Part shown: piece by piece, positions 1 through 7,014 of the stretch
Layout of the letters: each line of letters opens with the position of its first letter
How positions within the stretch are numbered: position 1 is the stretch's first letter
Assembly (NCBI GenBank): GCA_003157575.1
Contig: PMKA01000118.1
Span: 1 to 8,763 of the forward strand
DNA: 8,763 bases
Reading direction: 5' to 3'
Source: Opitutia bacterium
Lineage (GTDB): Bacteria; Verrucomicrobiota; Verrucomicrobiia; Opitutales; Opitutaceae
Position numbers and translations under genes: made by a program
The notes under the pieces: generated by a model
The model's database searches: none
What the model was told of the DNA's origin: nothing
What the model saw: only the letters and a program-made list of their open reading frames with translations

Positions 1-1340
1 TTGCGTTCGGTGATGTCGCGAACGGTGGCCTGAACCATCTGTTTGCCGCCATTCAGGAAGGCGGAAAGAAGAACGTCGGCCGGGAACTCCTGGCCGCTCT
101 TCCGACAATGGGCCCATTCGAACCGGCACCATCCTTGCGCAAGCGCCTGGGCGAGGAAGGCCTTGGCCGCCACGGGGGATTCACGGCCATCGGGCTGCAA
201 CGCCGGGGATATCTGGTCGGGGCGCAGATGTGTGAGCTCTTCCTTTCCGCGCTCGAACATTTCGACTGCGCGATGGTTGCAGTCGACCAGTTGGTCGCCG
301 GACAACAGCAGTATGGCGTCATTGGCGCCTTCGAAGATCGAGCGGAACCGGCTTTCGCCTTCCCGCAATGCCTCCTCGGTCCGTTTGCGGGCGGTGATAT
401 CGTGTGAGATGCCGAAGGTGCCGATCACCAGTCCGTCCCTGTTGCGCAAGGGCATCTTGGTTGTGCTGACCCAGCCAACGCGGCCGTTGTCGAACATCTC
501 CTTTTCTTCGAAGTCCACCAGGGGGGCGCCCGATTTGAGAATCTCCTGTTCGGCCTGGAAGGCTGAAGTGGCATGCTCAATCGCGAAGAAATCGAAATCG
601 GTCTTCCCAATGGCGTCGCGCGGATCCCCAAGGCCGAATTTTAGGGACTGGGCGCGGCTAAGGCGAAGGAACCGGCTGGCCTTGTCTTTGAAGTAGATGC
701 TATCGGGCACTGTCTCGAGCAGGGCATGGAGCATGTCTTCGTCGCTGAGAATTGGCTCGGCCCCGGTGCGACTGGGCGCCGTCCCAAAGACCGCGTGCAG
801 ACAGAGAACCCGGGAACCGTTGGGTGGGCTCTCCCGGCTTGCCAGGAGTGAAACGATCGATCGGATTTCGGTGCCAAAGGCATCCCTGAGGCAGAGCTGG
901 CCGGACCATGCGCCGAGTACGTGGATCTGTGGAAGCACTTCCCGTTGAAAACGGTCAGCGTTGCTTATCCCGACAATTGACAGGAGCGAAAGAGGGACCG
1001 CCGCGGCATTGCCTTGCTGAACAAGGCAGCGTTGGCCGGCAGGATTGAGATAGACCGCCTGGAAATCCGGAAAACGAAAAAGCCCGAGCACGTGTGGCGT
1101 GCGCTCCAGGCAATCGGCGAAAACAGCTGCCCGTTCCTCCGCACTCAGCAAGGCCTGCGCGGCGGATTCTTCGGCTGGAGCCGGTGGGGACAGTGATGCA
1201 GTCGGAGGCATATTTCGGCGGATGGGATTTGGCTCATTGGATCGGTCGGGAATGGGCGTACTGAAGCGGCTGCCAGTTCCGGAGCGGCAATCGTGGAGGG
1301 AATCGCCGAGATATCCGCAGACGCACTCGTTCGTTGCCAT
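1..1340 (-). CDS. Multi-PAS-domain sensory protein, C-terminus beyond the window (partial)
   Basis: The reading frame stays open from 1340 to the left edge, giving 446 residues of a longer protein. Two clear PAS domains are visible. PAS-1 spans residues ~200-320, opens with LLETVPDSIYFKD and closes with GTFGISHDITARKRTEEALR. PAS-2 spans ~325-446, opens with SRFRSIFEGANDAILLL and closes with VQATVRDITER at the edge. A more divergent PAS-like domain probably occupies residues ~60-185 (LNPAGQRCL, then GAWSGQLCLRDAFGTEI). No signal peptide or membrane segment is seen, so it is likely a cytoplasmic sensor. In such proteins PAS domains bind small ligands or cofactors and pass the signal to a histidine kinase, GGDEF or similar output. 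The output domain lies off the window, so the type is undetermined. The start is uncertain: in-frame ATGs lie at 1385, 1340 and 1211, none with a good ribosome binding site, and the first ~50 residues look unstructured. It follows the Rieske gene by about 90 bp. Confidence 0.8.
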   Translation of the reverse strand, partial: MATNECVCGYLGDSLHDCRSGTGSRFSTPIPDRSNEPNPIRRNMPPTASLSPPAPAEESAAQALLSAEERAAVFADCLERTPHVLGLFRFPDFQAVYLNPAGQRCLVQQGNAAAVPLSLLSIVGISNADRFQREVLPQIHVLGAWSGQLCLRDAFGTEIRSIVSLLASRESPPNGSRVLCLHAVFGTAPSRTGAEPILSDEDMLHALLETVPDSIYFKDKASRFLRLSRAQSLKFGLGDPRDAIGKTDFDFFAIEHATSAFQAEQEILKSGAPLVDFEEKEMFDNGRVGWVSTTKMPLRNRDGLVIGTFGISHDITARKRTEEALREGESRFRSIFEGANDAILLLSGDQLVDCNHRAVEMFERGKEELTHLRPDQISPALQPDGRESPVAAKAFLAQALAQGWCRFEWAHCRKSGQEFPADVLLSAFLNGGKQMVQATVRDITER

Positions 1341-1429
1341 TTTATCGTCTGGAGCGCGGCGCCTCGAAGCCAGGGAGTTGCGCATATCCGGCCGAATTGA
1401 AGACCGTGACCCTATTCGGTCCCGGTGGC

Positions 1430-1834
1430 TCACCCGGCGGGAACGACTACAATGAGCTCGCCGTTGGCATTCGTGAAATAATGCAGGACCGGCAAATCGC
1501 GCCTTGCCGGTCCCTCGGTGACCTTGCCATCGGGGTCAAACATCGATCCGTGACATTTGCAGTAGAAGGAACGATCGTGGGCGCCGGAGACCTTGCATTT
1601 CCGGTGCGTGCAGATGGCGGAAAGGGCGAATAGTCTCCCCCCGTGACGGATGACGAAGAACCCTTGGTCGCGGAAATCCTCATAGAGGCCATCGGCGGCG
1701 AAATTGCCGACCGGTCCGGCGTTCACCTGGCGTTCACCGATCGCGGCAGCGAGGTCTCCGGCGAGGCTCGCGCAAGGAAAGCCGGCGGCCATGGCGGCGG
1801 CGCGGATCAGGAACTGTTTCCTGCTCATCTCCAT
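1430..1834 (-). CDS. Rieske [2Fe-2S] protein with Tat-like signal
   Basis: A 134-residue protein with both Rieske cluster boxes: CTHRKC (residues 75-80) and CKCHGS (92-97). By family knowledge C75, H77, C92 and H95 bind the [2Fe-2S] cluster, and C80 and C94 form the disulfide typical of high-potential bc1/b6f-type Rieske proteins. The rest of the domain (GPVGNF at ~40 to the C-terminus) is complete but minimal. The N-terminus SRKQFLIRAAAMAAG resembles a twin-arginine signal (SRRxFLK) with RK in place of RR, followed by a hydrophobic stretch, so export of the folded cluster protein or membrane anchoring is likely. The start at 1834 is supported by GAGG 8 nt upstream; a second ATG lies two codons in. 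No cytochrome b or c1 partner is visible, so its redox partner is unknown. It lies 39 bp after the beta-barrel gene and probably shares its transcript. Confidence 0.9.
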   Translation of the reverse strand: MEMSRKQFLIRAAAMAAGFPCASLAGDLAAAIGERQVNAGPVGNFAADGLYEDFRDQGFFVIRHGGRLFALSAICTHRKCKVSGAHDRSFYCKCHGSMFDPDGKVTEGPARRDLPVLHYFTNANGELIVVVPAG

Positions 1835-1873
1835 GGTTGCATCCTCGGCGGGGCGTTTTCGCTCCTGCTTGGT

Positions 1874-2908
1874 TTAGTATTCAAAGACAAAGCTGGCGAT
1901 GATTCCCTGGCGCAGATCCGTCCGTGCCCCTTGGTCGATCGGGAAAACATACCCGAATCCAAGCCTGGGCTGGACGCGGCCGATCGATTTGAGATTCAGG
2001 CGGAATCCCAGGTTGCCGAGGAGGCTGTTGTGGCCCGGGTCGTCCTTGTTCAGCTGGGTTTCACCGGATAACTCGAAAACCGGGATGAACTGCAGTACAT
2101 GGGGCAACGCGAGCTCGTCGTGAGGGATCGTGTACCCGAACACGAATCCGTATTCGAACGTATGCAGGCCGCCGTCGTTCCCCCCGCCATATAGCATCGA
2201 GTAGCCGAATATCGACTGGATGGTGAAGTGATCTCCGAGCTTGAGGTCGGTGAAGAGCTTCGGAACCACCTCGGCATTCTTGCTGACCGGCGAATTGGTC
2301 GGAATGCCAATCTCGGTCGCGACGCCGGTTGTGAGGTCAAACCGACCGTCGCGAGAGACGAATTGGCGGATGGGATAACGGGCGCCAAAGTCGATGTTGC
2401 CAACGCCTTGCAGGGCGGCGTCCGCGCCCTGCCCAAACGACGTGGCGCGTTCGAAATGAAGCTCCACCTCGAGCGTCAAGAGGCCGAATCCCTTTTCCAC
2501 TTCGGCCGTGGCGAGATCGTTACGCCGGCCGGTTCCGCTCGTGTGCAACCAGTCCAGGCGGGACTCGTTGGTTTCGAGCGCTGAATCATCCACAATGAAC
2601 GGCTCCGGGAATGCGTCCTGTCCGTACTGGCTGCGGTCGTCCAACCAATTGAAGAGGCCGTGCCGCGTGTCTGCCTGGGAAGCCGCGGAAATCAGTGTCG
2701 CGCTGGGGGCTGCTTGAAGCGGCGGGGCAGCGGACGCCATCGCGAATAGAAACGCGGCAACGCCGATTCGCACGGAACGGCGCGATCTGACTGCAGGGAC
2801 AACTCTCCTCCGACTTGGGGCAATTGACGATGATGTGACTTTATGGCTGGTTTGGAGCGGACCGGCCTTTGCGGACGCTTGAGAAAAGAAAGGAATATGA
2901 GCGTCCAT
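1874..2908 (-). CDS. Predicted outer-membrane beta-barrel protein (MetA-pathway/transporter-like)
   Basis: From the ATG at 2908 the protein is 344 residues. This start is preferred over the ATG at 2968 because CGAGG lies 5 nt upstream of it, while the longer form has no ribosome binding site. A hydrophobic segment (IGVAAFLFAMASAAPPLQA) preceded by several arginines looks like a Sec signal with a signal-peptidase site near LQA/APS, but it sits unusually far in (~45 residues), so the true start could be further downstream. The mature part is rich in alternating aromatic/small residue strands (GVGNIDFGARYPI, FEYGFVFGYTI, PRLGFGYVFPI) and ends in FVFEY, a terminal aromatic typical of outer-membrane barrels. 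The overall look fits the phenol-degradation MetA-like 'transporter' barrels, but substrate and exact family are inferred. It is probably the first gene of a barrel-Rieske operon, with putative Fur-like sites upstream. Confidence 0.7.
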   Translation of the reverse strand: MDAHIPFFSQASAKAGPLQTSHKVTSSSIAPSRRRVVPAVRSRRSVRIGVAAFLFAMASAAPPLQAAPSATLISAASQADTRHGLFNWLDDRSQYGQDAFPEPFIVDDSALETNESRLDWLHTSGTGRRNDLATAEVEKGFGLLTLEVELHFERATSFGQGADAALQGVGNIDFGARYPIRQFVSRDGRFDLTTGVATEIGIPTNSPVSKNAEVVPKLFTDLKLGDHFTIQSIFGYSMLYGGGNDGGLHTFEYGFVFGYTIPHDELALPHVLQFIPVFELSGETQLNKDDPGHNSLLGNLGFRLNLKSIGRVQPRLGFGYVFPIDQGARTDLRQGIIASFVFEY

Positions 2909-2986
2909 CCCGGCCTCGGAGAATTTTGCCGCCCGGTCTGAGAACGGCGGATGGCGAATGATGAGCATGTGTGGCGGAAGCCACTA

Positions 2987-3032
2987 TTGAGACAGAGTCG
3001 CAATGCAAGGAAATTGTGAGACTGAGTCGCAA
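2987..3032. promoter_or_regulatory. Two tandem Fur-box-like operators
   Basis: TTGAGACAGAGTCGCAA (2987-3003) and GTGAGACTGAGTCGCAA (3016-3032) match at 15 of 17 positions and are 29 bp apart, a little under three helical turns. Each is an imperfect palindrome of the form TGmGACtnAGTCkCA, the 7-1-7 layout of Fur-family sites (compare TGAGAATGATTCTCA). They lie about 80 bp upstream of the preferred start of the barrel gene. Repetition and symmetry are seen directly; the assignment to Fur is inference, and another dimeric repressor could bind here. No convincing -35/-10 pair was identified around them. Confidence 0.45.
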
Positions 3033-3145
3033 TAAGCGAATTACGGACAACTTACCCGCAATTGGGGCGCGACCGACCTGGCACGTACTGTTCCTCAACC
3101 CACCGTTGACTCTGCAAGCACTGATCCGGCGTTCGGAATGCCCCG

Positions 3146-4267
3146 TTATTTGGCTGCGGCCTTGAATTGCAGCCCGTTGATCAGAAGGTTGGTGATGGGC
3201 AGATCCCCGAATACATGGTTATTCTCGCGTCTGAACGACAGCGCGCGGATCTTCTTGAGGCGTGCAATGAGTTCGTTTGCCGGCAGGCCCGAGCGGAAGA
3301 CGTCAATCGGCGGAGTCTCGTCATCGGCGCCATTGTGGCGGTCCATCTGGTCGAGCGCACGTTTTACAGCAGACTTGGATAGGTGTTTCGTCGGATACAC
3401 ACTGGCCAACTGCCTCTCGAAATAGGCAATATCCACACTGGCCACGGCGTTCCGGACCTTATTCAGGTACTGCCGCGTCTTTTCGTCGGCTTTCGATCCG
3501 TCATACCGCAAGACTGCCGCCTGCCCGCTCGGCCCGCCCACCTCCATCAAAACCGTTATCGCGGCGGCCGCCTGCTTGAACGTGGTCGCGGAGTTGAGTG
3601 CCGCTTCGACGGCGGGCACATCAGCCTCAGAACCGACCGACGACATCATGCGAAGCGCCAGCGTCTGATATGGCCCGGGCGCAGCGATGACCTTGTCGAG
3701 ATGCGCGGCAGCCGGCTCGCCAACCACGCCATAGACAAACCCGATCTGATCGGCTGGGTTGAAATCGATCCAATGCGGTGCCGCAAAGAACTTCACCGAA
3801 AGCGAATTTGTCAGGAAAATCCGGTCCATCTCGGCCAGGTAGGTTTCAACGAACTTGCCGGACTCGCCGAGTCGCATCGCAAAGTGGAACAGTTCCTGCC
3901 AGTTTGCCTGGATGACTCCGGTCGTGGGATCGATGTGTTGGAGTGCGGCGAGAGGGAGTTCGACGGATTCGGGATCATTTCGGATGAGAAAGTACCCGAC
4001 GTCCATCAGGAAGAACTGATCGGGCGACTTTACGTCGATCTCCTGTTTCAGTTCCGCTTTCGCGCGCGGTAAAGCCTGGGCCTTGTGCTTCTCAAGGAAG
4101 CGCCAGGCGGTGTCCATCCGTTCGTTGAGCTTGGCGATCGCGCTCGATTCCCCGGGCACGGTGATGCCGCGAAGCAGATCGATGTTCCGTTCAACTTCAT
4201 CAGTCGGCGAGGCCGTGCAGATGCATGCTGCCGCGAATATAGCCAACGGAACGGCTTTGAAGCTCAT
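3146..4267 (-). CDS. Exported alpha-helical protein of unknown function
   Basis: I do not recognise this 373-residue protein. It starts with MSFKAVPLAIFAAACICTASPT, which reads as a Sec signal peptide. Cysteines at 15 and 17 make a lipoprotein possible, but AAAC is a poor lipobox. The remainder appears mostly helical, with many alanine/leucine-rich helices and segments such as GSEADVPAVEAALNSATTFKQAAAAITVLMEVG that resemble HEAT-like repeats; no catalytic motif is obvious. The C-terminus is basic (FKAAAK). The ATG at 4267 has AAGG 7 nt upstream. A TATACT hexamer (minus strand, 4284-4279) with TTGCTG 19 bp further upstream is a weak promoter candidate. It is 237 bp from the beta-barrel gene (preferred start) and 175 bp from nif3, so it is probably its own transcription unit. 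Confidence 0.8.
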   Translation of the reverse strand: MSFKAVPLAIFAAACICTASPTDEVERNIDLLRGITVPGESSAIAKLNERMDTAWRFLEKHKAQALPRAKAELKQEIDVKSPDQFFLMDVGYFLIRNDPESVELPLAALQHIDPTTGVIQANWQELFHFAMRLGESGKFVETYLAEMDRIFLTNSLSVKFFAAPHWIDFNPADQIGFVYGVVGEPAAAHLDKVIAAPGPYQTLALRMMSSVGSEADVPAVEAALNSATTFKQAAAAITVLMEVGGPSGQAAVLRYDGSKADEKTRQYLNKVRNAVASVDIAYFERQLASVYPTKHLSKSAVKRALDQMDRHNGADDETPPIDVFRSGLPANELIARLKKIRALSFRRENNHVFGDLPITNLLINGLQFKAAAK

Positions 4268-4409
4268 CGGAAGACCTTAGTATAGTATGCGCCTGAGCCC
4301 TGGCAGCAATACAAAATGACATCGAAGCCGAATTTTGGCTGTGCAGCCGGACGCCACTATGAAAAAGCGGGCCAGGACGGGTTCAGGTCTTGGGGTTTGG
4401 GTTGGACCG

Positions 4410-4443
4410 GCAGCCTGTCGGGCTTCGCCCTCCAGCCCGCTGC
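4410..4443. repeat. Imperfect hairpin at the nif3 stop codon
   Basis: GCAGC (4410-4414) pairs with GCTGC (4439-4443) and GGGCT (4420-4424) with AGCCC (4434-4438), enclosing a GC-rich loop. The outer arm reaches the last base of the nif3 stop codon. It could work as a transcript-end hairpin for nif3 or be a REP-like unit. There is no T-tract, so a classical intrinsic terminator is not claimed. Confidence 0.35.
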
Positions 4444-5195
4444 TACAGCGGATTGTCGGTCGCGATGAAGTCCCAGGGGAGGCGGAACCGCTGCGCAAGT
4501 TCTGCGGCGAGGGCCTTCACGCCGAGGGTCTCGGTTGCGTAGTGGCCGCAGGCGTAGAGATTGAGGTGGTTCTCCTGCGCAAGGTTGAAGGACTCCTCGC
4601 GCAGCTCGCCGGTCACCAGGGTGTCGACCCCGGCGGGGGCAAGTTCGCCCACCGCGCTTTGCCCGCTTCCGCTGCAGAAGGCGACGGCGCGGGGCGCGGC
4701 GGAGCCGCACTCGATGGCGATGGTCCGCGGATACAGCGCAGAAAGCCGGCGGCGCAAATCGTCGCGACGGATTGCGGTCGCCGCGATGCACCCGATCGCC
4801 TCTCCCTCGTGTTTGAGAAACCACCGTCGCGGCCTGAGCCCGAGCTGGCGGGCCAGCAGGGCGTTGTTGCCGATCTTGCGGTGGGCGTCGAGCGGGAGGT
4901 GGCTGGAGTAGAGCGCGCAGTTGCCCCCCAGCAGGACGGAGAGCTTCTGGTAGACGAGGCCGGTGACCGGCTGTGGCGGGGACCAGAAAAGGCCGTGATG
5001 GACGATGAGAAAATCGATGCCGGTGGCGACGGCCTGGTCAAACGGCGCAAGCCCGGCGTCCACTGCCGCGCCGATGCGCGTGACGCGGCCGTTGTTCGCG
5101 ACCTGCAGGCCGTTGAAGGCCCCGGGGAAATCTTTGAAGGCAGTGCGGCGGGTGCGGCGGTCGCAATAGGCAACGATCTCCTCTAGCGTGGGCAT
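4443..5195 (-). CDS. Nif3-like dinuclear metal-centre protein (YbgI/DUF34 family)
   Basis: A full-length 250-residue member of the NIF3/DUF34 family, cytoplasmic, normally a toroidal hexamer with two metal ions per subunit. All metal-site motifs are present: VHHGLFW (H66, H67), SSHLPLDAH (H99, D103, H105), GE at 196-197 and GHYATE (H218, E222). The N-terminal [12 protein letters not shown] and the FNGLQV motif (27-32) are typical. It is the short form without the inserted domain that extends some members to ~370 residues. The molecular role of the family is unsettled; proposals include a cyclohydrolase-related or metal-insertion function, and nothing here decides between them. The start at 5195 is supported by the conserved N-terminus. 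GGAG lies only 1 nt from the ATG, which is unusually close, and a TATAAC hexamer (5206-5201) lies so near that a very short leader is possible. It is divergent from ymdB across 153 bp, which contains the perfect 12-bp palindrome CCGGGCGCCCGG at 5212-5223. Confidence 0.95.
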   Translation of the reverse strand: MPTLEEIVAYCDRRTRRTAFKDFPGAFNGLQVANNGRVTRIGAAVDAGLAPFDQAVATGIDFLIVHHGLFWSPPQPVTGLVYQKLSVLLGGNCALYSSHLPLDAHRKIGNNALLARQLGLRPRRWFLKHEGEAIGCIAATAIRRDDLRRRLSALYPRTIAIECGSAAPRAVAFCSGSGQSAVGELAPAGVDTLVTGELREESFNLAQENHLNLYACGHYATETLGVKALAAELAQRFRLPWDFIATDNPL

Positions 5196-5348
5196 GCTCC
5201 GTTATATGCGACCGGGCGCCCGGATGAACACGAAAAAACAGCCCGTGCGTGCCTCAGTCCGGCTGCATCGGGCCGACGACCGGTGTGGCGCCCACGCCCG
5301 GCTGTTTCGATACTCGACGTGCGGCGGGCCAGAGGCAACAGTGCGGGC

Positions 5349-6143
5349 ATGCCAAGATTGCTGTTCATTGGAGACGTGGTGGGCCGGCCGGGACGTGAGA
5401 TCGTGGGCGAGCGCCTGCCGCGGCTGCGCAACCAGCTCGGGCTCGATTTTGTCATTGCCAACGGGGAGAACGCGGCCGCCGGTGCGGGACTGACCGGCGC
5501 CGTGGCGGAAACCCTGTTCGACGCCGGAGTCGACGCGGTGACGCTGGGAGACCACGTCTGGGACCAGAAGGGATTCGAGACGGAGATCGCGAAGTTCGAG
5601 CGCATCTGCCGTCCGGCCAACCTGCCCGCGGTCTGCCCGGGGCGGGACCATCTGATCCTTGAGAAGAACGGGTTCCGGCTGGCGATTTTCACCGTGCTTG
5701 GCCGCCAGTACCTGAACATGAAATCCGAGTGCCCGTTTCTTGCGAGCGATCGCATGCTCGCCGGCCTCGCAGGGAAGGCGGACGCCGTGTTTGTCGAGAT
5801 TCACGCCGAGGCGACGTCCGAGAAGCAGGCCCTCGGCTGGCACCTGGACGGGCGCGCGGCCGCCGTGATCGGCACGCACACGCATGTGCCGACGGCGGAT
5901 GCCTGCGTTTTGCCGAGAGGCACGGCGTTCTTATGCGACGCCGGGATGACGGGGCCGTACGCGAGCGTGCTCGGGCGGCTGATCGAGCCCGTGATCGCGC
6001 GCTTTCTTGACGGAATGCCCCGGCGCTTTCCGGTGGCGGAGGGGGACGTGCGTCTTTCGGGCGTGGTCGTCGAGTACGATGCCGCGGCAAAACGCGCCGT
6101 GCGCTGCGAGCTGCTGATGGTGCGGAAGACGGAGTCGAGTTAG
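5349..6143 (+). CDS. YmdB-family metallophosphoesterase (TIGR00282-like)
   Basis: A 264-residue protein with the whole YmdB signature. It starts [15 protein letters not shown] (D9), then IANGENAA (E40, N41), TLGDHVWD (D68, H69), [15 protein letters not shown] (H152), [10 protein letters not shown] (H177, H179) and DAGMTGP. Characterised relatives bind two metals and cleave 2',3'-cyclic nucleotides, affecting RNA turnover and, in Bacillus, biofilm regulation. The exact substrate here is inferred from family. Odd point: the family's usual GNH metal motif reads GDH, so a metal-ligand Asn is replaced by Asp. The ATG at 5349 is chosen because the family always begins at this point; the frame stays open upstream to 5283 but that part has no domain. 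No strong ribosome binding site is seen. It is monocistronic, since what follows is non-coding. Confidence 0.94.
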   Translation: MPRLLFIGDVVGRPGREIVGERLPRLRNQLGLDFVIANGENAAAGAGLTGAVAETLFDAGVDAVTLGDHVWDQKGFETEIAKFERICRPANLPAVCPGRDHLILEKNGFRLAIFTVLGRQYLNMKSECPFLASDRMLAGLAGKADAVFVEIHAEATSEKQALGWHLDGRAAAVIGTHTHVPTADACVLPRGTAFLCDAGMTGPYASVLGRLIEPVIARFLDGMPRRFPVAEGDVRLSGVVVEYDAAAKRAVRCELLMVRKTESS

Positions 6144-6212
6144 GGTGTGAAACCAAGGGATTTCCGTCCGGACCGCAGCGCCTGAAAACATGATTTTACA
6201 GGAGCCAAAAAT

Positions 6213-6229
6213 GCAAAACGCGGTTTTGC
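6213..6229. terminator. Short perfect hairpin downstream of ymdB
   Basis: GCAAAAC (6213-6219) and GTTTTGC (6223-6229) form a 7-bp stem with a 3-nt loop, 70 bp after the ymdB stop. A run ATTTTT follows only on the minus strand, where no gene reads into it. A role as ymdB terminator is therefore weak. Confidence 0.3.
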
Positions 6230-6307
6230 TGGCGACGAAATGAAAATGCTTTAGGGTTGATTACGAAAATCTTACAGATGTTGTTTCCTAGGAGGGAACG
6301 GAGCGAC

Positions 6308-6334
6308 CGGAGGCGTCTCGCGCGAAGCCGCGGA
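6308..6334 (+). repeat. 27-bp direct repeat, copy A
   Basis: This segment, with core CTCGCGCGAAGCCGCGGA, recurs at 6704-6730 with 25 of 27 bases identical, 396 bp apart in the same orientation. Such dispersed copies within one intergenic region point to a genome-wide repeat family. Confidence 0.7.
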
Positions 6335-6428
6335 CCCCACAGAGGCCGATCCTGAAGATCCCCCAGATGCCGATCGGATGCCTCCGACGAATGGGCACGA
6401 ATTTCAGCAGGCCATCCTGAAAGCGGTT

Positions 6429-6453
6429 GTAGCTGCGAGCATGAGCGAGTGGC
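6429..6453 (+). repeat. AGCTGCGAGCRTGAGCGAG repeat, copy 1
   Basis: 25 bp, identical at 24 positions to 6518-6542. A diverged partial copy lies between them at 6463-6479 (16 of 17). Copies 1 and 3 are 89 bp apart. Confidence 0.75.
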
Positions 6454-6462
6454 CCAAAAACC

Positions 6463-6498
6463 TAGCTGCGACCGTGAGCCCCTCGACATGTCTCGGGG
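6463..6498 (+). repeat. Partial repeat copy fused to an imperfect palindrome
   Basis: The diverged partial copy of the AGCTGCGAGC repeat (6463-6479) runs into a 20-bp imperfect palindrome, CCCC (6479-6482) to GGGG (6495-6498), centred on GACATGTC with two mismatched pairs. Confidence 0.5.
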
Positions 6499-6517
6499 TC
6501 TTGAGCGGATTAAGAAA

Positions 6518-6563
6518 GTAGCTGCGAGCGTGAGCGAGTGGCTCTCGTCGAGTGGCTCTCGGC
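6518..6563 (+). repeat. AGCTGCGAGCRTGAGCGAG repeat, copy 3, plus 14-bp tandem duplication
   Basis: 6518-6542 repeats 6429-6453 with one substitution. Its end overlaps a 14-bp tandem duplication: GAGTGGCTCTCGTC (6536-6549) followed directly by GAGTGGCTCTCGGC (6550-6563). Confidence 0.7.
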
Positions 6564-6570
6564 GATCGGA

Positions 6571-6639
6571 TTTTACAGGAGGCCGCAGAGTTCGCAGAGG
6601 CCAGCCGTCCCTCCGTTCTCTCCGTTGCCTTCTGTAAAA
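6571..6639. repeat. Inverted-repeat element with TTTTACAG ends
   Basis: Left arm 6571-6600 and right arm 6610-6639 are each 30 bp, starting TTTTACAG from the outside, and agree at 21 of 30 positions when one is reverse-complemented. Only 9 bp separate them. The arms look like two diverged copies of one degenerate unit (TTTTACAGAAGGCAACGGAG) placed head to head, able to form a long imperfect hairpin. No transposase is nearby. Confidence 0.65.
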
Positions 6640-6669
6640 GAGTCTGGGGCTGATCACCGTTCCGCGACT

Positions 6670-6699
6670 GCTCTGCGCCCTCCGCGAGCTCCTGTGAAA
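6670..6699 (-). repeat. Further arm of the TTTTACAG repeat family
   Basis: Read on the minus strand this begins TTTCACAGGAGCTCGCGGAG, a third copy of the arms at 6571-6639, in the same orientation as the right arm. A short 11-bp match (TTTTACAGGAG) also occurs at 6194-6204. Confidence 0.55.
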
Positions 6700-6703
6700 T
6701 GAT

Positions 6704-6730
6704 CGGAGACGCCTCGCGCGAAGCCGCGGA
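6704..6730 (+). repeat. 27-bp direct repeat, copy B
   Basis: Second copy of the 6308-6334 repeat with two substitutions, immediately after the minus-oriented repeat arm at 6670-6699. Confidence 0.7.
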
Positions 6731-6888
6731 GCAGGGCCTTGGATTTCTTCCTAGGGCGCGTTGTCGTCGTCGCCACGGCAGGCAGCTGCTCACAAGCCGC
6801 GACCATCGCATCTTGACGCCGCGGCAGTGCGGGAATGAATGCGCTGAAATCGGAATCGCCCGCGATAAAGGTATTCATGGCGAAGAGC

Positions 6889-7014
6889 AACCGCGAAGGG
6901 CGCGAAGGGACGCGAAGGTCAGTGTTGTGGGAAGCTTTTCCGTTTCGATTCGAGGTTTGGTTGGTTGCCGAGATGGATCGTTCAACTTCGCGAGTTTTGG
7001 CGGCCTTCGCGGTT
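6889..7014. repeat. Inverted-repeat element with AACCGCGAAGG ends
   Basis: Left arm 6889-6918 starts AACCGCGAAGGGCGCGAAGG. The right arm 6985-7014, reverse-complemented, starts AACCGCGAAGGCCGCC. 23 of 30 positions agree, with the first 11 identical. The 66-bp interior carries no recognised feature. The CGCGAAGG unit is repeated in tandem inside the left arm. Family identity beyond this window is inferred. Confidence 0.6.

Noticed and set aside
1643..2071. Plus-strand 142-aa frame across the Rieske/barrel junction
   Set aside because: It is antisense to two supported genes and has no ribosome binding site or domain.
4335..5186. Plus-strand 283-aa frame opposite nif3
   Set aside because: It is antisense to a fully conserved Nif3-family protein; its length is a by-product of high GC.
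5202..5885. Minus-strand 227-aa frame opposite ymdB
   Set aside because: It is the complement of a gene with all YmdB motifs; no independent domain is seen.
6429..6563. Repeats considered as a CRISPR remnant
   Set aside because: Only two near-identical copies at 89-bp spacing, a degenerate copy between them, and no cas genes.
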